The notes under the pieces were generated by a model. The model was not told where the DNA came from. It worked only from the letters and a program-made list of their open reading frames with translations, and ran no database searches. Positions 34,662 to 44,668 of a stretch of 64,000 nt of DNA are shown in pieces. Each line of letters begins with the position of its first letter. The stretch's first letter is position 1. Made by a program: the position numbers and the translations under genes. The DNA lies in the NCBI GenBank assembly GCA_039592335.1, contig JBDHBX010000001.1:124001-188000 (forward strand). The letters are read 5' to 3'. This DNA is from WVYX01 sp039592335 (lineage in GTDB: Bacteria > Gemmatimonadota > Gemmatimonadetes > Gemmatimonadales > GWC2-71-9).

Positions 34662-36478
34662 CCGGTTCTTTCCTCTTGAGTATCCGGTGGCGCGGCCTCG
34701 CGATCGCCGGCAAGCAACCGCAACGCCCCCCACGCCCCGCCAATCGACAACAGTAGGGCCACCGCTCCGGAAACCGGCCGCCCAGTCAACAGATACCCGG
34801 CCCCCAGCAGGCTCCCGTACACAAACAAGAGCCCAAGTCCCCATCCCAGCCACTGGTTGCGGGCGTCGTGCTCGATGGATACGTCCGAACACGACGCGGC
34901 GATCGGACCCCACCACCCGCCGGGCCGCACCCGTCGATAGAACGTCTGCAACTGGGTCTCGTCGTCGGGCGCGGTGGTGAGTGTCACGCCGAGCCAGATC
35001 ACGGTGCACGCCAGGAGAATGATTGTGGCCCGAATGAAGTCGAACTCGCCGCCGTAGAAGCGGCTGACCTGAGCCATGGCTCCGTCGGATACGAGCCCCA
35101 AGCGATGCAGCATGCGAGCCCAGACCGCGCCGTTTGCCATCACGAAGGACCCCGCCATGGCACTCACTTCGGCCCAGGCGTTGACCCGCCACCAGTACCA
35201 GCGTAACAGCCAGACCAGAGACACGCCCGCGGTGAGTTCGATGATGTAGATCCACGCCCGCCGGATCGACTCCATCTGCCACGCGGTCAACGCGGCAACG
35301 ATCACGAGCGCCACCAGTGCCAACCGGGACGCCAGGACGTAGTGCCGCTCCGTGTCGCCCCGGCGCAGAAACCTGCGGTAGACGTCGTTCACCAGGTATG
35401 ATGCGCCCCAGCAGAGATGCGTGTCCATCGTGCTCATAAAAGCGGCGAGAAACGTCGCTACCATCAAGCCGCGCAACCCCACTGGCATCATCTCGACGAT
35501 CATCATCGGGTAGGCAAGTTCCGGATCGGCCGCGAGCTGCGGGCCGGCCGTCGCCAGCGGGAGGATCAGCAGCGATCCGAGGCCCACGACGACCCAGGGC
35601 CACGTCATGAGCACCGTGGCGGCGAAGCTGAACCACAACGAGGCAAGCAGCGAGTGTCGTTCGTTCTTTGTAGCGAAGAGGCGCTGGGCGACGTACCCGT
35701 CGCCCTGACCGCTGCGCGTCCAGAGCAGGAGTATCAGGCAAAGGAAGGAAGCGAACTCCAGCGAACTGAGGTGCGCCGCATTGGGTACGAGATCGAGTGT
35801 CCCGACCGGAGCGTCTGGCAACATCCGAACCTGCTCGGCCAGTGCGGCCGGCCCGCCGAGGTGAACGAGCACGATCCCCGCCAACGTGAGAGACCCGAGC
35901 ATGCCCGCCGTGAACTGGAGGAGGTCGGTGACCACCACGCCCCAGAGGCCAGAGGCGATGGTGTACGTGAGTGCGAGCCCGGTGCAGACGACCAATGCCA
36001 GCCAGGGCGGCCAGCCGAGCAACACGCGGGTGAACTTCACCATGGCCAGCATCACCCAGCCCATCACGACGGCGTTCCTGAGAACGCCGTTGAAGATGGC
36101 CGAAAAGCCGCGCAGCACGGTGGCCGGCCGGCCCGAATAACGCAGCTCCACGAACTCCGCGTCGGTCAGGATCGCGGCCCGTCGCCAGAGCTTGGCGTAG
36201 AAGAAGACGAGAAAGAGGAAACCCGCCGCTTCGTACCACCAGATCCAGTTTCCGAACACCCCGCGGGTGCGCACTAGCGCTGCGGTGGCGAGAGGCGCGT
36301 CGGTCGCAAAGAAGGTGGCGGCGATCGAAGTGCCGGCCAACCACCACGGGAGCGAGCGCCCGGCCACGAAGTACTCTTCGACGTTCTGTCCCGCGCGACG
36401 CGTGAACCAGAAGCCGAGAACCAGTGTGACGGCTCCGTAGATGGCTACGACCACCCAATCGATCGAGCCAAGCTGCAT
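34658..36478 (-). CDS. sodium:solute symporter (SSS/SGLT family)
   Basis: A 606-residue integral membrane protein with about 13-14 hydrophobic helices. It opens with WVVVAIYGAVTLVLGFWFTRR and EEYFVAGRSLPWWLAG, the standard SSS start, and contains GDGYVAQRLFATKNER near residue 265. It imports a sugar or sugar acid with Na+. The 4-base overlap with the GH4 gene indicates co-translation and a common substrate. Confidence 0.92.
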   Translation of the reverse strand: MQLGSIDWVVVAIYGAVTLVLGFWFTRRAGQNVEEYFVAGRSLPWWLAGTSIAATFFATDAPLATAALVRTRGVFGNWIWWYEAAGFLFLVFFYAKLWRRAAILTDAEFVELRYSGRPATVLRGFSAIFNGVLRNAVVMGWVMLAMVKFTRVLLGWPPWLALVVCTGLALTYTIASGLWGVVVTDLLQFTAGMLGSLTLAGIVLVHLGGPAALAEQVRMLPDAPVGTLDLVPNAAHLSSLEFASFLCLILLLWTRSGQGDGYVAQRLFATKNERHSLLASLWFSFAATVLMTWPWVVVGLGSLLILPLATAGPQLAADPELAYPMMIVEMMPVGLRGLMVATFLAAFMSTMDTHLCWGASYLVNDVYRRFLRRGDTERHYVLASRLALVALVIVAALTAWQMESIRRAWIYIIELTAGVSLVWLLRWYWWRVNAWAEVSAMAGSFVMANGAVWARMLHRLGLVSDGAMAQVSRFYGGEFDFIRATIILLACTVIWLGVTLTTAPDDETQLQTFYRRVRPGGWWGPIAASCSDVSIEHDARNQWLGWGLGLLFVYGSLLGAGYLLTGRPVSGAVALLLSIGGAWGALRLLAGDREAAPPDTQEERTG

Positions 36479-36681
36479 GTGTCAGTGGGCGCCGAGCGAC
36501 GGCCGGTCGGTGAGCATCGGGAAGTGCGCCATCGTCCCTGATGGGGTCATTGTTCGTGAATGTGGCGATTCCTGCGGCCCAGCGCAAAAACGAGCGGCTA
36601 TTCGAACCACGGACCCGCGCATGAGCAAGGGGCTGTTGGCTGCCCGCTCACCTGGCGCGATCGTAACTCAACACCCCACGC

Positions 36682-37302
36682 TCACTCAGGCGGCCGTGGA
36701 GTTTGTGAGCCCGCCCATTCCCGCAGCAGGTTGAGCCAGTCGGCCGCGCGGCGCGGCGCGTACACGAACTCACCGCCGGGGAACACGCGGCTCAGCCGTT
36801 CCGGCGACTCGTGCTGCGTCCACGGCAGGAACCTCCCCAACTGGCGCTCCAGGACTTCCTGACGCGCCGCAATCGTGATTCCGAACGAGAACTCGGCGAT
36901 CCGGCCGCGCCGAAACACGAGGTGCGCCCCCTCGTACTCGAGGTATCCCACACCCAGGAGCTGCAGCCATGTACTGGTCTCCGTGAGGGCAACCAGCTCG
37001 ACGGTATCGCCTCGCGTGCGGAGCTCCGTGACGCGGAATTGGGTCGAGACGACCGAATCCCAGCCCATGCGCGAGCGCAGCGCGGTACGCCCCTGAAGCG
37101 TCCGCCCATCCCGTTCGCGCACGAGCACATCACCGGTCGTCAGCGCAAGCGCCTCCGGGATGCGAAACGTCGAGTAGGCCTCCAGGAATTGGACGACACG
37201 ATCGGAGGGATCGCCGTCCGCCAGGCAGCCGCCGACGAGCAACGCGAGGACCGCGGCCACGCCGGCTGCTGGGCTTTGTCGAATCGGGTTTCCCTCGCTC
37301 AC
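36682..37302 (-). CDS. lipoprotein with NTF2/SnoaL-like fold
   Basis: A 206-residue protein: signal with lipobox (LALLVGGC, Cys26), then an NTF2-like domain (RVVQFLEAYSTFRIPEALALTTGDVLVRE ... GYLEYEGAHLVFRRGRIAEFSFG). The helical opening and curved-sheet pattern match nuclear-transport-factor-2-like exported proteins. It starts 2 bases before the stop of the serine hydrolase gene at 37304 on the same strand; likely an operon. Confidence 0.75.
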   Translation of the reverse strand: MSEGNPIRQSPAAGVAAVLALLVGGCLADGDPSDRVVQFLEAYSTFRIPEALALTTGDVLVRERDGRTLQGRTALRSRMGWDSVVSTQFRVTELRTRGDTVELVALTETSTWLQLLGVGYLEYEGAHLVFRRGRIAEFSFGITIAARQEVLERQLGRFLPWTQHESPERLSRVFPGGEFVYAPRRAADWLNLLREWAGSQTPRPPE

Positions 37303-37303
37303 C

Positions 37304-39115
37304 TCAGCGAGCGCTCGGGGCGCTGAGAGCCGCGGGCAGGATGAACCGCCGCAGGATCTCCTCGGGCTGGCGGGTCTTGCCGGTGCGGTAGTTGCCGGAA
37401 GTGATCACGGCCACCAGCTCGAGCGACGGGACCACGAAGATGTACTGACCACCCATGCCACGGGCTTCGACGGTCTCGATGATTCGATCGCCGACTTGAT
37501 ACCGGTGGTGCCACCACAGGTACCCGTACTGGTGTCCATTGCGATCCAGTGGAGCGAGCCTGCCATACTTGCCCCACGATTCCCGGATCCACTCCTCCGA
37601 GAGCATCCGGCGCCCCCGCCAGATCCCACCCGCGAGGTAGAGCTGGCCGTACTTCGCCATATCGCGCGGTCGCAGATGCAGGCCACCCCCCATGTACACG
37701 ACACCGGTTGGGTCCATGAAGAACTTGTAGTGCTCGATGCCCAGCGGTCCCAGCAGCGTTCGGTGCGCGAACCACTCGACCGGCTCCTCGACCACCTCCG
37801 CGATGATCCCACCGAGGATCAGTGGGTTCGCTCCGCCGTAGAGCGGCTGGGAGCCGGGCTCGGCAATCATGGGCGCGTCGAGTGCGAGCTTGATCCAATC
37901 CGGTTGTCTCATCTGGGACTGATATGCGCCTTCGGCTGCAACCGAGTTCGGGTCGGAATCGTTCGCGTCCAGGCCCGAGCTCATCGTTAGCAGGTCGCGT
38001 ACCGTGATCTCCGCCTTCCGCTCGTCCCAGTTGGCGTAGCGTCGATACTTCGGGAAGTACTGCAGCGCGGTCGCTCCACTCCCCTCGAGGCTCCCCTCCT
38101 GTACGGCCAAGCCGATCAGGGTGGACGTGACGGTCTTGGACGCCGAGCGCATGTCGTGCCATGTGTCCCGATCGAAGCCGTAGAAGTACTCTTCGACCAC
38201 CAGCGTGCCATGGCGTGCCACCAGCACGCTGTGCGTGAGCGCCATCTCTTCCTCGACCACGGCCCGCACCATCTCCCGAATTACGCCAACGTCCAACCCC
38301 AGCTCCGACGGCATCGCCGTGGGCCAGCCGTCTTGGAGCGCCTCCGGCGCCCGCTCTGCGTAGGTGGCGTGGGCCGGCTGCCGCGCGGGGGCTTCAGGGG
38401 CGTCCGGTACCGACGGGACCGCATCTTGCGGCATTCGCTCGAATGTGATGGGGACCGAGCCACCCATCCCCGACACCGTGAGCGATAGGACGTTCCGCGC
38501 CGCATCGAGTCGCCCCTCGAAGGAGAGACCCAGGTTTCTCTCCTTGAAGATGACCCGTTCCTCCCGACACTCCGCTCCATAACCCCAGAGCCCGGGAAGT
38601 CGCTGATCGCGGAAGAAGAAGTAGCCGCCGATACCCCCGGCCCCGTCGTCGACGTACAGGTCGAAACGCACACTCTCTTCCCTGACCCCCAGCGGGGTCC
38701 AGTCCGTCACCCAAGTCCGAGCGCCCGCCCCGTCCTGCTCCACCAGCTCGACTCGAATGATGTGCGAGGCATGCTGCACGAAGCCGCCGATCCGCGTTCC
38801 GTCATCGGACAGCGTCCCGTCGAAGGCCACCGGCAAGCCAGCCGACTGGAACCTGAGTCGCTCACCGTCCATCCAGACAGGAACTTCCTCGCTCCTCTCC
38901 TGTGACCGGATTTCCGCTACGTAGCGACCAGGCGCGCGTTCGATCACCGTCACCCGCACGGTGAGCAAGGCATCGACGGCGAGCGCGCCGGTCCAGGCCC
39001 CCAACAGCTCGTCGGGGCACTCCTGCACGTAAGCGACCGGCGGTCCGAGCAGGAGTAGAGAGCAACCGAGGAAGGCGAGAGGTCGCAGCATGATTGCATT
39101 GGGCATCGGTGTCAT
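37304..39115 (-). CDS. secreted serine hydrolase (class C beta-lactamase fold) with extra N-terminal domain
   Basis: A 603-residue protein. A signal peptide (FLGCSLLLLGPPVAYVQ) leads into an N-terminal beta-rich domain (about 30-230), then a beta-lactamase/penicillin-binding domain. The nucleophile motif SASK is near residue 320 and the YxN-like motif YGGAN near 422; the third motif appears as RGMGGQ near 545. These enzymes are usually esterases or peptidases rather than true beta-lactamases. ATG at 39115; later ATGs (Met4, Met9) are possible. Confidence 0.88.
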   Translation of the reverse strand: MTPMPNAIMLRPLAFLGCSLLLLGPPVAYVQECPDELLGAWTGALAVDALLTVRVTVIERAPGRYVAEIRSQERSEEVPVWMDGERLRFQSAGLPVAFDGTLSDDGTRIGGFVQHASHIIRVELVEQDGAGARTWVTDWTPLGVREESVRFDLYVDDGAGGIGGYFFFRDQRLPGLWGYGAECREERVIFKERNLGLSFEGRLDAARNVLSLTVSGMGGSVPITFERMPQDAVPSVPDAPEAPARQPAHATYAERAPEALQDGWPTAMPSELGLDVGVIREMVRAVVEEEMALTHSVLVARHGTLVVEEYFYGFDRDTWHDMRSASKTVTSTLIGLAVQEGSLEGSGATALQYFPKYRRYANWDERKAEITVRDLLTMSSGLDANDSDPNSVAAEGAYQSQMRQPDWIKLALDAPMIAEPGSQPLYGGANPLILGGIIAEVVEEPVEWFAHRTLLGPLGIEHYKFFMDPTGVVYMGGGLHLRPRDMAKYGQLYLAGGIWRGRRMLSEEWIRESWGKYGRLAPLDRNGHQYGYLWWHHRYQVGDRIIETVEARGMGGQYIFVVPSLELVAVITSGNYRTGKTRQPEEILRRFILPAALSAPSAR

Positions 39116-39190
39116 AGAGAGCGGGCGTAGAGGTGGAGGTACGTGACACTCATACTACGCCCGCAGAAGTATCGCGGTTTCGTTCGACGG

Positions 39191-41320
39191 TCACTCGCCG
39201 TCGATCTCCACTCCCAGCTGCTGCAACACGAACGTCATCTGCATCGCGATGTCCCGCACCCGGCGGCTGAATGGCACCCCGCGCCCCGCGGCGTGGCCGG
39301 CCTTGTGGTAGTACCAGAGGATGACCGGTCCCCCTCGGGTGGAAGCCTGTAATTGCGCCGTCATCTTGCGCGCCGCGGCCGGCGGCACGCGGGTGTCGAG
39401 ATCACCTGTGGTGAACATGACGGCCGGGTACTTCGTCCGCTCTTCGATGTTCTGGTAGGGCGAGTACTGCCGGATGGCCTCGAAGTGCTCGGGGATCCTC
39501 GAATCCCCATACTCCAGCAGAGCCGGGGCATTGTTGCTCGTCGTGTACCACGGGAAGCGCAGGATGTCCACGTCGGGGAAGGCGCAGAGCACCGCGCGGT
39601 ACAGCTCGGGCCGCTGGGTGAGTGCCGCCCCCACCAGCAGCCCGCCGTTGCTGCCGCCCTGGATCGCCAGCTTGTCGGGGTTGGTGTACCCGTTCTCGAT
39701 GAGCCACTCCGCCGCGGAGATGAAGTCGTCGAACACGTGCTGCTTGTTGGTCAGCATCCCGTCCCGATGCCACGACTCACCGAACTCGCTGCCGCCACGC
39801 AGCGTTGCTACGGCATACACGCCGCCCAGCTCGACCCACAGTGCAGCCGTCGTGCTGAAGGCCGGCTTGCGCGCCACGTAGAATCCACCGTAGCCGTACA
39901 GCCACGTCGGTCGTCGGCCATCGAGCGGGATGTCCTCACGGTGGATTACGTACATGGGCGCACGCGTGCCGTCCCGCGAGGTCCGCCACACCTGCTTCAC
40001 GACCACGCCAGTGGGATCCCATGCGACCTCGCGCTGGTCCCACACCGTGGGCTCGCCCGTCGCCAGGTCGAGCTTGTAGACGGTCCGCGGGTTCGTATAC
40101 GACGAAAGCGTCAGAAACGCCTCGCCATCGTCTCCGCCCCGAATGGAGGCAGTGTGGAACTCGGGCACCGGGATCTCGCCGGCCGGCGTCCCATCCTTCT
40201 CGAAGATCGCGATGTGGTTGCTCACGTCACGCAGGTAGGTGACGTAGAACTTGTCGTCGATGAGCGCGAAGTCCTCCATCAGGTCGTCGCCCTCGGGAAT
40301 CACCTCGCGCCAGTTGGCGCGTTGCGGCCGCTCCAGATCGACCACAACCACCCGGTTCTTGTCGGCCTCCAGGTCGGTGCGCATGTACAGCTCGCCGTCG
40401 AGGAACCGTGTATAGAAGCGGGCATCGGCGTCGTCCACGATGGCGCGCACGCGGCCGCCGCGTTGCATGTCTTTGACGTGCAGCTCCACGCGCGCCCAAC
40501 CGTGCTGCACGCGGAAGATGAGATACCGCCCGTCTGCCTGCTGGCTGACGTTGATGAACGACTCGGGCCCATACCGCTCACCGAACACGACCTCGTCCTG
40601 CGCGATGTCGGTCCCGAACTCGTGATACTTCACGCGTGGCCCGATCTCCCGGCTGCGGTACACGTAGTAGAAGCCCTGCTGATCCTCGGTGAACGTGAGG
40701 CTCGCGTAGAGCCCGAGGGGCAGGCTGTCCGGGAGGTCCACCCCGCGCTCCAGGTCACGTACCCGGATCTTCACCTCGTCCTGCCCCCCGTCCCGCTCGC
40801 TGTAGATCATCAGCTTCCCGTCGGACGAGAACGAGACGGTGGCATACCTCGTAGTGTTTTCCGGGGTCACGCCATGAGGATCCAGCACGACCTCGTACTC
40901 GCCCGCGGGGTCGATCGGCACGTCCTCCTCATCTTCATCAGGTACGGGACGACGGAAGATGACCGGCAGCTCGCGGCCGGACGGCCGGTACGTGAAGTAC
41001 TGGTAGTCACCGGCGCGTTGCGGCCTCGGGGAGTCGACCACGTCCATCAGCTGGCGCAGCCGTTCCTCAACCTGCGTGCGCAGGGGTGATTCGCCGACGA
41101 TCAACTCAGCGTACTCGTTCTGTGCATCGAGCCACGCCCGGGTCTCGGGAGCGTCCTGTTCCTCCAGCCAGCGGTAGGGGTCGGCGATCACAACGCCGTG
41201 CAGGGTGTCGACCACCTCCTCGACTCGTGTATCCGGTGGAGGCGGATAGGGAGAGCACGCGAGCGCGGCGGCGAGCGTCGCCACGGTCACCCACATCGAA
41301 CGGCTGGAGAGGGATGTCAT
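39191..41320 (-). CDS. prolyl oligopeptidase family (S9A) lipoprotein
   Basis: A 709-residue exported peptidase: lipobox LAAALAC (Cys18), an N-terminal seven-bladed propeller (about 40-430) and an alpha/beta-hydrolase domain. The nucleophile elbow GGSNGGLL is near residue 550, the Asp segment GDLDTRVPP near 650 and the His segment KAGHAAGR near 685. It cleaves short peptides, typically after proline. The ATG at 41320 is preferred over a start 15 codons earlier because the signal begins there. Confidence 0.93.
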   Translation of the reverse strand: MTSLSSRSMWVTVATLAAALACSPYPPPPDTRVEEVVDTLHGVVIADPYRWLEEQDAPETRAWLDAQNEYAELIVGESPLRTQVEERLRQLMDVVDSPRPQRAGDYQYFTYRPSGRELPVIFRRPVPDEDEEDVPIDPAGEYEVVLDPHGVTPENTTRYATVSFSSDGKLMIYSERDGGQDEVKIRVRDLERGVDLPDSLPLGLYASLTFTEDQQGFYYVYRSREIGPRVKYHEFGTDIAQDEVVFGERYGPESFINVSQQADGRYLIFRVQHGWARVELHVKDMQRGGRVRAIVDDADARFYTRFLDGELYMRTDLEADKNRVVVVDLERPQRANWREVIPEGDDLMEDFALIDDKFYVTYLRDVSNHIAIFEKDGTPAGEIPVPEFHTASIRGGDDGEAFLTLSSYTNPRTVYKLDLATGEPTVWDQREVAWDPTGVVVKQVWRTSRDGTRAPMYVIHREDIPLDGRRPTWLYGYGGFYVARKPAFSTTAALWVELGGVYAVATLRGGSEFGESWHRDGMLTNKQHVFDDFISAAEWLIENGYTNPDKLAIQGGSNGGLLVGAALTQRPELYRAVLCAFPDVDILRFPWYTTSNNAPALLEYGDSRIPEHFEAIRQYSPYQNIEERTKYPAVMFTTGDLDTRVPPAAARKMTAQLQASTRGGPVILWYYHKAGHAAGRGVPFSRRVRDIAMQMTFVLQQLGVEIDGE

Positions 41321-41349
41321 TGTGGATTCCGTTGCAGAGGGTAGGACCT

Positions 41350-42639
41350 CTAGGGACGAGCGCACGTCATGTTGCGAACGTCCCCGTAGCAGTTCGGCGG
41401 GCCACCCAGGCGATCCTCGAGATGGTCGACGAGGCCCACCGCGTCTCCAAACCCCATGTTCGCGGCGATGGTCGCGTGCACCCAGGCACGTCCAAGCTGA
41501 TCCATGTAGTAGTAGGCAACCGCCAGGTTGAACTGGGTCATGGGGTCGCCCATCCCCAGATCGATGGCCTTCTGGAAATGCACGGCAGAATCCTCGTACC
41601 GTTCCTCGACCTGGTAGGCGACACCGAGTTGCAGGTGGGGGTTGATCGCGTCGGGCGCGAGCTCGACGGCGCGCTTGAGCGGCCCAACGGCGTCATCAAA
41701 CTGTTCGAGGAGGATGTGTGTGAAGCCAAGCCACGCGTGACATTGCCAGTACTCCGGATCGACCTCGATACAGCGTTCGAGAGCCTTGCGGGCATCCCCG
41801 TGTTTGCCACGATGCGACTCAAACAGGCCACGTGCCTTGCCGAACTCGGCGACCGAGGGATCGAGCTTGACAGCTCGCTCAGCCTCCTGCGCCGCCCCCT
41901 TGTAGTCTCCATTGAAGTTCTTGACGTACGCCATCCGGTAATGAGCCACCGGATCCTCCGGACGAGCCTCGACCTCCTCCTCGATCCTCTCGCGGATTTC
42001 GTAGGCAATTGACGAGGCAAGCTCCGTGTGTTCGGGGTGCCACTCGTTTGCGTCCGCCACACGAATCTGCGCCTCGAGTGCCTCCATCCATTCCTGTCGC
42101 TGCCCGTGATAGAGCGTGAGGTTCATCAGCGCGAGGACGTGGTTCGGGCTGCGCGACAGTGCCGCCTGCATCTCGGCGATCGCCGAGTCGAGGTGCCCAC
42201 TCGACGCGAAGGCAACGCCAAGATCTATGTGATGACCGGCGGAGGCCGGTTCGAGCTCGATTGCCTCGCGGTGCTGCGCGATCGCGTCGTCATACCGCCT
42301 GGCGTCCGTATACGTATTGCCGAGGTTCTTCCGAAAGAGCGCGTTGTCGGGTGCGAGCTCGACGGCCTGCTCTAGCGCCTGGATCGCGGCGTTGGTGTCG
42401 CCAATCTGCAAGAGGGCGACACCCAGGTTGGCGTACGCCCGCGCATCGTCGGGGTAGCGCTCTACCACCTGGCGAAGCCATTCCACGGCCTCTGAATGCC
42501 GGCCGATCTCGGCGAGGAGGATACCGCGCCCGACCTCCTCCTCGCGCTCGGTCGGTTCCTGACCGGCGAGCCCAGCCGCGTGCGAGAACATCATCAGCAC
42601 TGCGACCACTCCGTGGAGCCTTCGAACCGAGCAGGTCAT
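41350..42639 (-). CDS. secreted TPR-repeat protein
   Basis: A 429-residue protein with a signal peptide (VVAVLMMFSHAAGLAGQ) followed by about nine tetratricopeptide units (for example RAYANLGVALLQIGDTNAAI and CHAWLGFTHILLEQFDDAV). It should form a superhelical scaffold in the periplasm. The C-terminus (YGDVRNMTCARP) is non-repetitive. The ATG at 42639 is chosen over one four codons upstream because GGTGGAGG lies five bases ahead. It lies just upstream of the prolyl oligopeptidase on the same strand and may be co-transcribed with it. Confidence 0.88.
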   Translation of the reverse strand: MTCSVRRLHGVVAVLMMFSHAAGLAGQEPTEREEEVGRGILLAEIGRHSEAVEWLRQVVERYPDDARAYANLGVALLQIGDTNAAIQALEQAVELAPDNALFRKNLGNTYTDARRYDDAIAQHREAIELEPASAGHHIDLGVAFASSGHLDSAIAEMQAALSRSPNHVLALMNLTLYHGQRQEWMEALEAQIRVADANEWHPEHTELASSIAYEIRERIEEEVEARPEDPVAHYRMAYVKNFNGDYKGAAQEAERAVKLDPSVAEFGKARGLFESHRGKHGDARKALERCIEVDPEYWQCHAWLGFTHILLEQFDDAVGPLKRAVELAPDAINPHLQLGVAYQVEERYEDSAVHFQKAIDLGMGDPMTQFNLAVAYYYMDQLGRAWVHATIAANMGFGDAVGLVDHLEDRLGGPPNCYGDVRNMTCARP

Positions 42640-42703
42640 AACATCCTCCACCTTCTTGGCGGGCTTGGCCCCGCCCGGGATCTCTCAGTCAGCAGCGTAC
42701 GTC

Positions 42704-44017
42704 TCAGGCTTCCGTCGCCTTCCCCCGCGCCAGCGGGTTCACCCCTGCTAACACAGCCCCCACGAGCGGCAGCAGCACTACCCACCACCGCAGGCCCAGC
42801 CAGCCTTCAGCGCCAACCCCGTCGAGCGCCAGCAGGGCCAGCCCACCGCAGATCATGGCAGCACCGCCGACCTGCCGCCACGCGGCTGCCGGTGGGCCAC
42901 CCCCACCCCCGCGCTCGAACAGCCCAAACACGAGTGCGAACAGCGCAAGGCCAAGCAGATAGATGGAGAGCCACACCGGTCGCACCGCCCACCACAGACC
43001 GTTGCCCGGCTCCACCGTGAGTCCCACATTCCCGAGCTGCAGCGCCAGGCCGATGATGAGCGTAGAGGCCGTCAGGTGCCACAGGAAGATCGTCATGATC
43101 ATCCCATTCACGAGCACCGTAGCGGTCCACGGCGTCGGTCGCTCCAGCCAGTGGCGGAACGGCGCCTCGAGCGCCAGCGCCAGGCCGATCTGGATCATGC
43201 CAAGCAGCAGCATGGGGAGCTTGGGCGGGAGCGAGTTGCTCACCTCCTCACCGGGCACGCTCACCATGCTCAGCGGATGGGGGCCCAGGGTGACGAGCCC
43301 GATCAGGATCGCCAGACCCGCTGCGGTCCACGCCAGAGCCCTACCGCCAGTCTGCAATTTCCCGTCACGCCATGCGTACCCCAGCTGGTGCACGCCGACC
43401 CAGATGAACCCGTAGTTGAGCCAGCCCACGCTCTCGAGACCAGCCGCGAAGAACAGGAGGTCGTCCACGGCGACCGCAACGGCGAGCACCCAGAAGGAGG
43501 CCATGCCGAACCGCTGCCAGGCAGCGTACGTGAGCGGCACGACGAGGACGACAGCCACATAGACTGCCAGGAACCAGATGGGGATGAGCGCCATCTGCGA
43601 GCCCACCTTCACCATCTCTGGCCGCACGCCACCCAGGTACCCCCCGATCCCCAACAGGGCCCACACGACGAGCAGCGGCAGCACCGGCCCCGCGAGCCGC
43701 TGCAGGCGGCCGTCCAGCCACGCGGCGTAGCTCTTGCCGTCGCGCACCGCAGCCTTCCACGACACGCCGTTGGAGTACCCGCCCACGAAGAAGAACACGG
43801 GCATGACCTGGAACACCCACGTCAACAGTTGTGCCCAGCGCTGGTACTCCAGCATGCTGCCGAGCGCGAGCTGCCCGTCCACCACGTAGGGCGCGGCCAC
43901 CAGCCAGTGTCCCGAGATGACCATCAGGATGGATACCGCTCGCAAGAAATCCACGTAGCGGTTGCGCGAGGCGGGCGTGCGGGCCGCTACGTGGGCGGCG
44001 CGGGACCAGAGACTCAT
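42704..44017 (-). CDS. acyltransferase 3 family membrane protein
   Basis: A 437-residue multi-spanning protein (about 10-11 helices) beginning RNRYVDFLRAVSILMVISGHW, the signature of acyltransferase-3 enzymes; HW supplies the conserved catalytic histidine. Members acetylate or acylate sugars of surface polysaccharides or lipids. ATG at 44017 is preferred; a longer frame would add 28 residues across the neighbouring divergent promoter region. No partner glycosyltransferases are nearby, so the acceptor is unknown. Confidence 0.88.
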   Translation of the reverse strand: MSLWSRAAHVAARTPASRNRYVDFLRAVSILMVISGHWLVAAPYVVDGQLALGSMLEYQRWAQLLTWVFQVMPVFFFVGGYSNGVSWKAAVRDGKSYAAWLDGRLQRLAGPVLPLLVVWALLGIGGYLGGVRPEMVKVGSQMALIPIWFLAVYVAVVLVVPLTYAAWQRFGMASFWVLAVAVAVDDLLFFAAGLESVGWLNYGFIWVGVHQLGYAWRDGKLQTGGRALAWTAAGLAILIGLVTLGPHPLSMVSVPGEEVSNSLPPKLPMLLLGMIQIGLALALEAPFRHWLERPTPWTATVLVNGMIMTIFLWHLTASTLIIGLALQLGNVGLTVEPGNGLWWAVRPVWLSIYLLGLALFALVFGLFERGGGGGPPAAAWRQVGGAAMICGGLALLALDGVGAEGWLGLRWWVVLLPLVGAVLAGVNPLARGKATEA

Positions 44018-44135
44018 GCGGGAACTGCCATGGCCATTACGATAGGACTTCTCGCGTACGCCGGCCAGAGGCCGCCTTGCCGAAACCGCGGTCTTGGCCA
44101 CACCGTACGGTCGGTTGCCGCCTCAAGGAGCCCGA

Positions 44136-44453
44136 ATGGACGTGTACATGTTCGATCTGCTGGAGCCGATCGTCGTCATCGGCTCGCTGTTGGGCCTGGC
44201 CTTCGGTGTGAAGCTGCTGGTGTGGGGGAAGGGGCCGCTGCGCCAGATTCGGCGCGGTGGAAGCCCGGCGCTCGAGCAACGGGTCGCCGAGCTGGAGGGG
44301 CGCTCGGAGCACTCGGCGGACCTGCTCATGCAGCAGGGGGAGCTACTCGAGGACCTCGTCGAGCGGCTCGACTTCGCCGAGCGGATGCTCACACGACAGC
44401 GGGCGGACGAGCCCCGAGCTCTCGAGAAGCCGGAGGAGTCGACGCCGGTCTGA
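44136..44453 (+). CDS. small membrane protein with coiled coil (PspB-like layout)
   Basis: A 105-residue protein with one N-terminal transmembrane helix (FDLLEPIVVIGSLLGLAFGVKLLVW) and a coiled coil ending VERLDFAERMLTRQ. Helix-plus-coil with an ERLDFAER-type C-terminal helix is the plan of phage-shock protein B-like proteins of these phyla; the link to a Psp stress response is only suggestive. It is transcribed divergently from the acyltransferase. ATG at 44136 fits the membrane helix. Confidence 0.65.
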   Translation: MDVYMFDLLEPIVVIGSLLGLAFGVKLLVWGKGPLRQIRRGGSPALEQRVAELEGRSEHSADLLMQQGELLEDLVERLDFAERMLTRQRADEPRALEKPEESTPV

Positions 44454-44501
44454 GCCAACCCTCGCAGAACTCAGGGAGTGACTCCACGGTCTGGCGACGA
44501 C

Positions 44502-44654
44502 CTAATGCATCGCGTGATCACATCCGAACAGATAATGGCAGATCGGAAGGGTGTCGTGGAACGTGCAGGCCGCAGCAAAGAACAGGATGACGAACAGCAG
44601 CCCCGCGATGATCTTCTGATGGTGCTTCTCGATGGTCGCCGACATTCCTGACAT
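44502..44654 (-). CDS. 50-residue membrane protein with Cys/His-rich tail
   Basis: A short gene with an excellent ribosome binding site: CCGAGGAGGAATC immediately before ATG at 44654. The product has a transmembrane segment (IIAGLLFVILFFAAAC) and a tail with three Cys and four His (C...H...ICHYLFGCDHAMH), possibly metal-binding (inference). The open frame extends upstream but that part is antisense-like and out of frame with the kinase gene. Located right behind the kinase gene (start 15 bases past its stop), so co-transcribed with it. Confidence 0.6.
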   Translation of the reverse strand: MSGMSATIEKHHQKIIAGLLFVILFFAAACTFHDTLPICHYLFGCDHAMH

Positions 44655-44668
44655 GATTCCTCCTCGGG

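Noticed and set aside
34662..36587. Upstream extension of the GH4 frame to over 1100 residues
   Set aside because: Only the last 463 codons have GH4 sequence; the rest is an out-of-frame reading of the symporter gene with Arg-rich composition.
36479..36681. Gap upstream of the symporter
   Set aside because: TTCGAACC near 36599 recalls a T loop, but no tRNA stem can be formed and no gene is visible.
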